From: Anaerolineae bacterium
Lineage (GTDB): Bacteria > Chloroflexota > Anaerolineae > Caldilineales > Caldilineaceae
Direction of reading: 5' to 3'
NCBI GenBank assembly: GCA_030432295.1
Contig: JAUIHI010000010.1
Location: 62,001 to 126,000, forward strand
Length of the DNA stretch: 64,000 bases
How positions within the stretch are numbered: the stretch's first letter is position 1; each line of letters begins with the position of its first letter. The position numbers and the translations under genes are program-made. The notes under the pieces were generated by a model that searched no databases, was not told the DNA's origin, and saw only the letters and a program-made list of their open reading frames with translations. Positions 1 to 6,534 of this stretch are shown here, piece after piece.

Positions 1-1115
1 AGTGGGTCCTCTTCACAGATGGGTTCCATCTCGGCGTGAAGGGCGACCACTGGTTGTGCGTCATCCGCCTCTTCCAGTGTGACTAGCCACATGTGCTGGG
101 CGATGACCTGAATGGCCCCGGCAATGGGGATGGCGAAGAGCGCACCGACAATACCGTTCAGTGTGCCGCCTGCGATAATCGCAATGATCACCACCAGTGG
201 GTTGAGTCCCACATTGGCCGACATAATTTTGGGAACCAGAACGTTATTTTCCAGTATCTGAATAATTGCATAAAGGAGCACCACCAACAGAGCCGTGACC
301 GGTGAAATCAGCAGTCCAATCAGCACAGCGGGAATCGCACCCAGCAGCGGGCCAACCAGCGGTATCGCTTCCATCAGCCCAGCGATGACAGCGAGAGCCA
401 GCGCGTTGGGCACGTGCAGAAGGAGCAGACCGACATAGGAAATGGCTCCAACTATCAGCATCAGTATGACCTGGCCGCGCAGATAGGCCCCCAGGCGCGT
501 TTCGATGTCATTCCACAGCGCCCTCAATTGAAGGCGATTTCCCGAGGGTGTCAGCTTCAGGAACAGGTCCAGAGATTCGGCGCGGGCGGTTAGCCAGTAG
601 AATGCCAACACGAGAAGCAGACCGAATTTTCCCAGAAAAGCGGCCAACTGCTGGGTGAGGGGCCAGGCCTGTTTTCCTACTTCGTCACTGGTGGTGTTGA
701 TCGTTTCCACCAGCTCCGGTGTCACCCGGACCATCGGCAACAGGTTGCGGAACTGTCCCCATTTGATGATTGTCAAACGCAGGTCATAGATGATGGATGA
801 AAGCTGGGATGTCAGGAAATCCTTTTCCATTACCTGAGAGAGCAGATTCACCATTGGGGGCACCGAGACCACCAGCAATCCGATGACACTGAAGATAAGT
901 GCAATATATGTAAGCAGGATGGCTGCGGAACAGTTTACACCCCGCATTGTCAACTGGTTGACGATGGGCTGGATGGCCGAGGAGAAGATGATAGCGCCGA
1001 AGAGGATGAGCAAAATCTCGCTGAGGAGGTAGGCCCCGTAGAGGGTGAGCAGCGCGATGGCTACCACTAGGGTGGTCACGAAAGCATTCTTGGGTGAAAT
1101 GGATAGTTCGTGCAT
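1..1115 (-). CDS. AI-2E family transporter (PerM/UPF0118-like), 3' end cut by window
   Basis: I translated this from an ATG at 1115; the frame stays open to the window edge (about 371 codons), so the C-terminus is missing. The protein has clustered hydrophobic segments at the N-terminus, a soluble region with a helical stretch around residues 90-150, and then the family-typical C-terminal membrane block with a GxxEAIPLVGPLLGAIPA-type motif and an ILENNVLVPKIM-type motif. Members are polytopic inner-membrane exporters or exchangers; substrate cannot be told from sequence and quorum-signal export is only one historical annotation. It lies downstream of the PRC-barrel gene on the same strand, separated by a strong hairpin, so it is probably transcribed separately. 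Family assignment is firm, function is not. Confidence 0.85.
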   Translation of the reverse strand, partial: MHELSISPKNAFVTTLVVAIALLTLYGAYLLSEILLILFGAIIFSSAIQPIVNQLTMRGVNCSAAILLTYIALIFSVIGLLVVSVPPMVNLLSQVMEKDFLTSQLSSIIYDLRLTIIKWGQFRNLLPMVRVTPELVETINTTSDEVGKQAWPLTQQLAAFLGKFGLLLVLAFYWLTARAESLDLFLKLTPSGNRLQLRALWNDIETRLGAYLRGQVILMLIVGAISYVGLLLLHVPNALALAVIAGLMEAIPLVGPLLGAIPAVLIGLLISPVTALLVVLLYAIIQILENNVLVPKIMSANVGLNPLVVIIAIIAGGTLNGIVGALFAIPIAGAIQVIAQHMWLVTLEEADDAQPVVALHAEMEPICEEDP

Positions 1116-1160
1116 CTTTCTGATCCTTCTCGCTGGCTTCTGCAGGGCTGATACAAAGGG

Positions 1161-1193
1161 TCCCAGCGTCGAGCGGATAGCTCGACGCTGGGA
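1161..1193 (-). terminator. 13-bp perfect hairpin, likely terminator
   Basis: A 13-bp arm (1161-1173) pairs perfectly with 1181-1193 across a 7-nt loop. It lies between the stop of the PRC-barrel gene and the start of the AI-2E transporter gene. The flanking T-tract is short on either strand, so Rho-independent activity is plausible but not certain. Confidence 0.6.
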
Positions 1194-1261
1194 CTTTTAC
1201 AGAAGGGTGTAGTTCGGCCACACCCATCTGGGGTTTTGCAAATGGTTCGGAACAGTAGCCC

Positions 1262-1639
1262 TTATGCCATCATTGGCTCGTACCAGTAGGGGCCATATCC
1301 GTAGTGGCGGTAGACATCGGCCAGCCAAGTGTCGTCATCTTCGGTGGTCTCCGGCCAGTGGTCTTTGTCGAAGCCGGGAGCGTTTTCCAATGTCTCTTTG
1401 TCCACATTCAGAACCAGGGCGTGGTTTTCGGTGTCTACGCTGAAGGCTTGCCACGGGATGGCGAAGAGCTTGTCGCCCAGGCCCAGGAAGCCGCCAAAGG
1501 AAAGGACTGCATAGCTGATGGTTCCGCTGTTGACGTCCAGCATCAATTCCTTCAACTCGCCCAGATCTTCACCGGATGTGTTGTGGATCGGGTCACCGAT
1601 CAGTGTGGTTGCTGAGATAATTCGGGGATTCTTGTTCAT
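1262..1639 (-). CDS. PRC-barrel domain protein
   Basis: A 125-residue protein. Residues about 8-80 match a PRC-barrel: a strand-rich start (SATTLIGDPIHN), the GEDLGELKELMLD motif, then SGTISYAVLSFGG and GDKLFAIPW. This is the usual pattern of stress-associated stand-alone PRC-barrel proteins. The C-terminus is acidic and then rich in Tyr and Pro. PRC-barrels mediate protein-protein or RNA contacts; the partner is unknown. The gene sits in a minus-strand run of stress-type genes (CsbD, Dps) and is bounded on both sides by hairpins, suggesting its own transcript. The ATG at 1639 has a GGAG-type ribosome site just upstream. Confidence 0.85.
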   Translation of the reverse strand: MNKNPRIISATTLIGDPIHNTSGEDLGELKELMLDVNSGTISYAVLSFGGFLGLGDKLFAIPWQAFSVDTENHALVLNVDKETLENAPGFDKDHWPETTEDDDTWLADVYRHYGYGPYWYEPMMA

Positions 1640-1666
1640 ACAATTTACTCCTTTTGGGAATGCAGT

Positions 1667-1716
1667 ACGTGAAGCGTCAGTCTGGGTGTGAAGCCTATTG
1701 GACTAACGCTTCACGT
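1667..1716 (-). terminator. Long palindrome between CsbD and PRC-barrel genes
   Basis: An 11-bp arm (1667-1677) pairs perfectly with 1706-1716. After one mismatch the stem continues with a further 4 bp (1679-1682 with 1701-1704), leaving an 18-nt loop. It lies downstream of the CsbD-domain gene and is best read as a transcription terminator or mRNA-end stabiliser. Confidence 0.55.
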
Positions 1717-1773
1717 CTGCGTTCGATAGGTCACGCCAGAGGCGTGGACTTGTCACTATTGGTGGGGCTGGCT

Positions 1774-2232
1774 CTACCGGACTTTGCCAGCCATCGTGTG
1801 CACGAAGTCGTCGTACTCGGTCTGGGCCTTCTCACGGCTATAGCCATACTTCTCTTGCAGCTTGCCGATCATCTGCTCGCGCTCGCCGTCGATCTGGTCC
1901 AGTTCGTCGTTGGTGAGTTCGCCCCACCGCTCCTGGATGTTGCCTTTGAACTGCCGCCATTTGCCCTTCAATACGTCCTCGTTCATACTTGCTCCATTCT
2001 GGCCGTTGCCATTGTGTGTGCCGTTGGTGTTGTGGGATACCGAGTCCAGGTAGCTGTTCAGCTCTTTCTCGGCTTTGTCGCGTCCGTAGCCATACTTCTC
2101 CTGCAACTTGCCCAGGAACTGCTCCCGTTCGCCGTTGATCTGGTCCAGTTCGTCGTCGGTGAATTCACCCCACTTCTCCTGGATGCCGCCTTTGAACTGG
2201 CGCCATTTGCCCTTCAGAATATCCTCGTTCAT
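1774..2232 (-). CDS. Tandem double CsbD-domain stress protein
   Basis: A 152-residue protein made of two CsbD-like domains (residues 1-63 and 83-147) joined by an Asn/Gly-rich linker (about 64-82). Both halves begin MNED(I/V)LKGKWRQFKG and share the order WGE-(L/F)T(D/N)DELDQI, GERE and LQEKYGY. The similarity is also visible at DNA level, so this is an in-frame internal duplication of a normally single-domain protein of about 60-70 residues. CsbD proteins are small, charged, abundant general-stress proteins of unknown biochemical role (sigma-B regulon in Bacillus, YjbJ in E. coli). The second domain keeps its own internal Met, so it could also be made separately. Confidence 0.9.
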   Translation of the reverse strand: MNEDILKGKWRQFKGGIQEKWGEFTDDELDQINGEREQFLGKLQEKYGYGRDKAEKELNSYLDSVSHNTNGTHNGNGQNGASMNEDVLKGKWRQFKGNIQERWGELTNDELDQIDGEREQMIGKLQEKYGYSREKAQTEYDDFVHTMAGKVR

Positions 2233-2327
2233 AGTTTCTCCTTTTGCATTGTTTGGTAGGTCATGACCAAGTGGTCAAGACTGGCTGGTAACGACTACAC
2301 TTACATTTGCTTTCCGTTATCGACACG

Positions 2328-2744
2328 CTAGCCGACGGTTTCCAACTGTTGGGCGTCGACTCGGGTAAAAATCGATGTCACCAGGTCGGCATCGTCGTCG
2401 TCTACTTCCACGGCGACAAAAGTGCCACCTTCACTGACCTGGCGGGCGTAGAACTCCTGCTCTTCCTCGCTCAGATCAAACTCGTCCAACTCGTTCTTCA
2501 CATTCGAGTGTAGTACGCCTTCGTTGGTCTGATAGGGGGCAACGGCTACGCCCGGCTCCATCACCATTCCGGTGACCAGTGGGCCGCTGTCGGCGGCATT
2601 GGGCACAGGTGCGGCATAGATGCGCTCGTCACTGGTGGATTCCCGTTGGATCAGGCTGTAATTTTCGCCCCATCCATTGGCAATGAGTTGTTTTGTCAGC
2701 TCATCAATCCGGTTTTCTGGTACGATAGCAGCTACGGTTCTCAT
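2328..2744 (-). CDS. Hypothetical acidic protein in stress cluster
   Basis: The start is placed at ATG 2744 because an AGGAAA ribosome site precedes it and the upstream extension looks non-coding; this gives 138 residues. The N-terminus (MRTVAAIVPENRIDELTKQL) looks like a small alpha/beta fold. The middle is low in complexity, followed by an acidic helix (NELDEFDLSEEEQEFYARQV) and a strand-rich Asp cluster (VEVDDDDADLV). The layout resembles YflT/general stress protein 17M-like proteins, but I do not recognise the family with certainty. It sits among CsbD and Dps genes in the same orientation, so a stress-related role is a guess from context. Confidence 0.65.
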   Translation of the reverse strand: MRTVAAIVPENRIDELTKQLIANGWGENYSLIQRESTSDERIYAAPVPNAADSGPLVTGMVMEPGVAVAPYQTNEGVLHSNVKNELDEFDLSEEEQEFYARQVSEGGTFVAVEVDDDDADLVTSIFTRVDAQQLETVG

Positions 2745-2831
2745 GTTGAGTTTCCTTTCTGCGAAAATTCTGGTCTTCTGCGCCTTGCCCCGGAAGGGGT
2801 GACGCAGGCTTCTGTTGAGATGTGGGTGGAG

Positions 2832-2880
2832 CAGACCTGGCAAACTGTGTCCTTCCACAGGAGCACCCTTGCCAGGTTTG
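2832..2880 (-). terminator. 12-bp hairpin downstream of the small membrane-protein gene
   Basis: 2832-2843 pairs with 2869-2880 (one G-T wobble), with a 25-nt loop. It lies just past the stop of the 2935-3294 gene on the minus strand and before the next start, as expected for a terminator. Confidence 0.5.
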
Positions 2881-2934
2881 CCCCACCTCTATGGATACCA
2901 ACTACTGCAACGCTCCTTGGGTTAACGTTCGTTG

Positions 2935-3294
2935 TTAACTTTCGTCGCTGCTGTAGTTGAAGAACCAACGGGCCACTGCGATCACACCCATTGCGATAGT
3001 CAAGGCTGTAATCAGCTTCTTGTTGCGTGCCTGCTTCTTGCGCTTGACGGGCAGGTGGGTCTTCTCAGCGATCAGATTGAGAACGTCATCCCCGTAGGTG
3101 TCGAAAAGATTCTTCACGGATTGCACCGCATCCTCCTTGCTGTAACCAAAGTGGTTTTCCACACGATGCACCAGTTGATCCATGCTGTCGGAAACGCCAT
3201 CGGACTTCAGTGCTTCCAGTTGCTTGCGCATCAGATCCCGCATCTCTTCCATTGTGGTTGTTGCGCTTTCTGCCAGCGCCTGTTGCTTGATCAT
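2935..3294 (-). CDS. Small C-terminally anchored membrane protein, unknown
   Basis: A 119-residue protein. The first 80 residues are helical and charged and include HRVENHFGYSKEDAVQSVKN; a basic stretch (VKRKKQARNKK) precedes one hydrophobic helix (LITALTIAMGVIAVARWFF). This predicts a cytoplasmic helical domain tethered by a C-terminal transmembrane segment. I do not recognise a named family. It lies between the unknown stress gene and Dps on the same strand, 76 bp from the Dps stop, so it may be cotranscribed with dps. Confidence 0.7.
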   Translation of the reverse strand: MIKQQALAESATTTMEEMRDLMRKQLEALKSDGVSDSMDQLVHRVENHFGYSKEDAVQSVKNLFDTYGDDVLNLIAEKTHLPVKRKKQARNKKLITALTIAMGVIAVARWFFNYSSDES

Positions 3295-3370
3295 CGGTTT
3301 GCTCCTTGCAGTAGAGTAGGTGTCGGATGAAGTTATTCGTTCTCGATTGACCGCCCAGCGGTCGGCCTGT

Positions 3371-3898
3371 CTACGATTTGGGCAGAAAAGAGCGCAACAT
3401 CCACGCCATATCCTGATGTTTTTGCAACTGTCCGGTCAGCAGGTCTGCCGCGCCCTGGTCGCCATACTCCTCGTCACAGCTATCGATGTCCTTGCGCAGT
3501 TGGCGGATAATCGTCTCGTGATCCGCAACCAATTCGCCCAGGGCTTCGATGCCGACGGTCTGGCCGCCCGCCTTCTCTTTCAAGCGGGTCTGCTCCAGAA
3601 ACTCGCCCATACTGCCAATCACCGGCACGCCATAGCCCCGGATGCGTTCGGCCACTGCGTCGCCGTCTGCTTTGAGGGCGTTGTACTGCTCGTCCAGCAA
3701 GATGTGAATGCCGTAGAAACTGGGGTCCACAATGTTCCAGTGGACGTTCAATGTCTTCACATAGAGAACCTGAATATCGGCCAAAGCCTGGGTCAGCGTG
3801 GAAACTACATTCTCCACTGCGTCACCCGACAAGCCCATATCGGCTCGGGGCATTTCCATCGTCTTTGTATTGCCGTTTGTGTTATTTGCTTTGCTCAT
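3371..3898 (-). CDS. dps: Dps family DNA-protecting ferritin-like protein
   Basis: A 175-residue protein. The start at ATG 3898 has an AGGAGA site at ideal spacing; a longer open frame upstream is basic, Pro-rich and unlike Dps. The ferroxidase signature is complete: NVHWNIVDPSFYGIH, then LLDEQYNALKADGDAVAERIR, giving the His, His, Asp and Glu ligands shared between Dps subunits. Dps forms a dodecamer that oxidises and stores iron using peroxide and often binds DNA in starvation. The N-terminus is short and polar (Asn/Thr-rich) without an obvious Lys-rich DNA-binding tail. It sits directly downstream of a NarL-type regulator gene, with a 367-bp gap that likely holds its promoter. Confidence 0.95.
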   Translation of the reverse strand: MSKANNTNGNTKTMEMPRADMGLSGDAVENVVSTLTQALADIQVLYVKTLNVHWNIVDPSFYGIHILLDEQYNALKADGDAVAERIRGYGVPVIGSMGEFLEQTRLKEKAGGQTVGIEALGELVADHETIIRQLRKDIDSCDEEYGDQGAADLLTGQLQKHQDMAWMLRSFLPKS

Positions 3899-4265
3899 TC
3901 GATTCTCCTTGCACTTCCTCTGTTTTGATAGGCTGTGAGCAGTTCTGCGATCTCTGTCTGCTGTTCCTGCTCGGTTACAGTCTATCGGGAATCCGCCCCG
4001 GCTACAACGGTTTGGGCGACAGTTTCCCACTGGCGTCAGAGCAGGCGAATACCTGTCGACGACGACAGGGGACAGGGGTGAGAGGTGGTTTATTGGGTGG
4101 GTGGCTGGATGTGGCCGGGTTACTACCGGCAGGGGAAATGGGGACACAGCGCGCCGAAGAGACGGTTTTGTGACCGTATGACTTTCGTCTTATTTCTCTG
4201 TCGGGTGGGGAACTACCAATTGGAGGGAGGCGGAAGACCTGAGCGGGAGCAGCGCGCTAGACGGC
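3899..4265. promoter_or_regulatory. dps upstream region with candidate operator
   Basis: This 367-bp non-coding gap precedes dps on the minus strand. At 4014-4037 it holds a motif, read on the minus strand as ACGCCAGT-GG-ACTGTCGCC, that matches 19 of 22 positions of a site upstream of the GlsB-like gene (12045-12066). A 7-bp hairpin with a 4-nt loop lies at 4052-4069. No credible coding frame is seen. The motif is a candidate activator or repressor site for stress genes; this is inference from two copies. Confidence 0.4.
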
Positions 4266-4919
4266 CTAGTCGCTCTCTGCGGCCAGGCCGTCCCACTGCT
4301 TATGCGCCCAGGCGATTGTCTCCGAGCGGCTGGAGAGGTTGAGCTTCTGGTAGATATTTGTCAGATGATAGCGCACAGTGCGCTCGGTGATCACCAGATG
4401 ATCCGCGATCTGGTCGTTGGACCAGCCCTTTGCCAGGGCACGCAGAACCTCTTCCTCCCGCTCTGTCAGTTGGATAGGATCAGAGGTGGGCTGGCGGGTG
4501 AGCGCGCTCAGCCGGGCCGCGGCCCGACGGCTGAGCCAGCCTTCTTGCCCATCGGCCACACCCCGCACAGCCTCTACAATCGAATCCAGGGCCTCGTCTT
4601 TGGTCAAATAGCCGTAGGCCCCCGCGGCCAGCAGGCTGCGGATGTACTCCGGATCGTCGTAGGCGCTCAGCCCCAGCACCCGTACGGAACTGCCCTGGCT
4701 CTGCAACTGGCGCATCACATCCACGCCGGTCATATCGGGCATCTCCATATCCAGCAGCACCACATCCGGCTGCAAACCTTCGATCAGATCGATCCCTTTG
4801 CGGCCCCGATCCGCCTCGCCGACAATCTGTATTTCCGACGCCTGCTCCAACAGCATCCGAATGCCGGAACGCACAACCGGGTGATCGTCGATCAAAATGA
4901 CACGAATTGAGTCAGCCAT
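4266..4919 (-). CDS. NarL/FixJ-family response regulator
   Basis: A 217-residue two-domain regulator. The receiver domain (about 5-120) has the acidic pair DD at 11-12, the phospho-acceptor Asp57 in VVLLDMEMPD and the conserved Lys in GYLTKDE. The C-terminal LuxR-type helix-turn-helix (about 150-210) reads LTEREEEVLRALAKGWSNDQIA...ERTVRYHLTNIYQKL. Its start overlaps the end of the upstream receiver-kinase gene by 8 bp, indicating translational coupling and a cognate pair. It is the last gene of the signalling cassette and lies immediately upstream of dps, so stress genes are reasonable targets (inference). Confidence 0.93.
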   Translation of the reverse strand: MADSIRVILIDDHPVVRSGIRMLLEQASEIQIVGEADRGRKGIDLIEGLQPDVVLLDMEMPDMTGVDVMRQLQSQGSSVRVLGLSAYDDPEYIRSLLAAGAYGYLTKDEALDSIVEAVRGVADGQEGWLSRRAAARLSALTRQPTSDPIQLTEREEEVLRALAKGWSNDQIADHLVITERTVRYHLTNIYQKLNLSSRSETIAWAHKQWDGLAAESD

Positions 4920-6060
4920 TTGCTTCTCCTTTGCTTTCGCCTGTTTCTTCGCCTACTCTGGCCCATGCTCTTTCCAATAAAATTGGGACCACTGCCTGGT
5001 CCACAGGATGGCGGGGAGCCACCACAGCCAAAGTCGTTCCCCGGCCCGGCTCGGAGTGGACAGAGAGTCGCCCACCAATCGACTCGGCCCGTTCGGTTGC
5101 GCCCAGCAACCCGTAGTGGCCCTGCCGGGCCATATTCATCCAATTGTGGGGCACTTTAAATCCTTTGCCATCGTCTGAAATTTGTAGAAATATCTGGCGG
5201 CTGTCCACATGCAGTTCAATGCGTATACGGCTGGCCTGGGCGTGGTGGGCGATGTTCGCCATCGCGTTCTGAAAAATGCGATAGAGGGCCAACCGGGTGC
5301 TGGGGTCCAGAACTTCCCCGCCTTTGTCCAAGTCCATATCGATCTCAATCTCGCTATGCAGGCTGCGGAATTGTTGCAGATAAGAATTGATTGCCTTGTC
5401 CAGGCCAAAGTAGGGCAGGGAGGGAGGACGCAGCTCGCCGCAGAGCGTACGCAGGGTATCCACAACGTGCTGTATCTGTTCCTGCACCCGCACCACACGG
5501 GGGCCGACCTCGGGCACGGCGTTGACAAGCGCGCCCATATGCAGACGTATGCCCAACAGTTCCTGCAAGGGGCCGTCGTGCAATTCCCGGGCCAGGTGAA
5601 GCCGCTCACCCTCCTGACTGTCTGCCAGGCGGCGCTGCATCTCGGCCAATTCCATCTCGGCCCGTTTGCGATGGATCGCATAGCGAATGGCCCGCTCCAG
5701 GGTTTCTCCGTCGATATTTTCTTTGATCAGATAATCGGCCGCTCCGCTCTCCATTACCGCCAGGTCAATGGCCCGATCCCCTTGGCCAGTCAGGACAATC
5801 ACCGGTCCCCGGCAACCCATTTCCAGGGCCGCCTGGAGTAGTTCCAGACCAGTCTGGCCGCCCAGCCGGTAGTCGAGCAAATAGACGTCGTGGCGGTTTT
5901 CCAACAGCAGTGTCAGCCCGTCCGCGTAGTTGTCCACCCACTCCAAGGTGGCTTCGGCCCAGCGAAAGTCGTTGAGATAATCTTCGAGCAGAATGTAATC
6001 GTCCTCGTCGTCTTCGACCAGGGCAATTGCGATCTGCTGAAAAGGATTTTCCTGTGCCAT
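4912..6060 (-). CDS. Receiver-HisKA_3 hybrid histidine kinase
   Basis: The ATG at 6060 gives 382 residues and clears the preceding gene by 4 bp. Order: N-terminal receiver (about 8-125, phospho-acceptor Asp63 in LLDYRL, Lys in YLIKENI), a coiled linker, then a HisKA_3 dimerisation domain with phospho-acceptor His161 in ARELHDGP, and an HATPase domain with an N-box (FQNAMANIAHHA) and G-box (DDGKGF). The receiver-first order suggests the kinase is itself controlled by phosphorylation, as in branched phosphorelays. No transmembrane segment is present, so it is cytoplasmic. HisKA_3 kinases normally partner NarL-type regulators, matching the overlapping downstream gene. Confidence 0.93.
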   Translation of the reverse strand: MAQENPFQQIAIALVEDDEDDYILLEDYLNDFRWAEATLEWVDNYADGLTLLLENRHDVYLLDYRLGGQTGLELLQAALEMGCRGPVIVLTGQGDRAIDLAVMESGAADYLIKENIDGETLERAIRYAIHRKRAEMELAEMQRRLADSQEGERLHLARELHDGPLQELLGIRLHMGALVNAVPEVGPRVVRVQEQIQHVVDTLRTLCGELRPPSLPYFGLDKAINSYLQQFRSLHSEIEIDMDLDKGGEVLDPSTRLALYRIFQNAMANIAHHAQASRIRIELHVDSRQIFLQISDDGKGFKVPHNWMNMARQGHYGLLGATERAESIGGRLSVHSEPGRGTTLAVVAPRHPVDQAVVPILLERAWARVGEETGESKGEANG

Positions 6061-6064
6061 CGTT

Positions 6065-6532
6065 CTACACCACTCCCGATTCGTAATCCACGGGCAGGGC
6101 AACGATCTCAAACCAATAGAGACCGATGGTGCGCATCACTTCGACCAGCCCCTCAAAGGTGACGGGCTTGACAATAAAGGAATTGACGCCCAAATCATAG
6201 CTGCGCAGAATGTCCTCCTCGGCTTCGGAGGTGGTGAGAATGACGACAGGGATTTTGCGCAGATGGGGATCCCTTTTGATCTCGTCCAGGGCTTCCCGGC
6301 CATCCTTGCGGGGCATATTGAGATCGAGCAGAATCAGCCCTGGGCGGGGTGCAGTCTCTTTGCTGTAGTCGTTGCGCTGATAGAGAAAATCGAGCAACTC
6401 CTCCCCGTCTTCGACAAAATGGAGCTGGTTGGCCAGGCGGCTTTCGATCAGTGCTTCGCGTGCCAGCAGGCGGTCATCCGGGTCGTCGTCTGCGATCAGT
6501 AGGGTAATCGGTTTTGAATTGGGCATCTCCAC
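6065..6532 (-). CDS. Single-domain response regulator (CheY/Rcp1-like)
   Basis: A 155-residue stand-alone receiver without an output domain. The acidic cluster is at DDDPDD (15-20), the phospho-acceptor is Asp70 in LILLDLNMPRKDG, and the Lys sits in FIVKPVTFEGL. The insertion between strands and the RKDGREAL motif are typical of Rcp1-type regulators that partner phytochrome-like or PAS kinases. It starts 3 bp after the stop of the large PAS kinase gene and ends just before the hybrid kinase, so it probably shuttles phosphate between them (inference from order). Confidence 0.92.
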   Translation of the reverse strand: MEMPNSKPITLLIADDDPDDRLLAREALIESRLANQLHFVEDGEELLDFLYQRNDYSKETAPRPGLILLDLNMPRKDGREALDEIKRDPHLRKIPVVILTTSEAEEDILRSYDLGVNSFIVKPVTFEGLVEVMRTIGLYWFEIVALPVDYESGVV

Positions 6533-6534
6533 CT

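Noticed and set aside
784-1227. A 147-residue open frame over the start of the AI-2E gene
   Set aside because: Reads in another frame of the true transporter gene and runs across the hairpin at 1161-1193.
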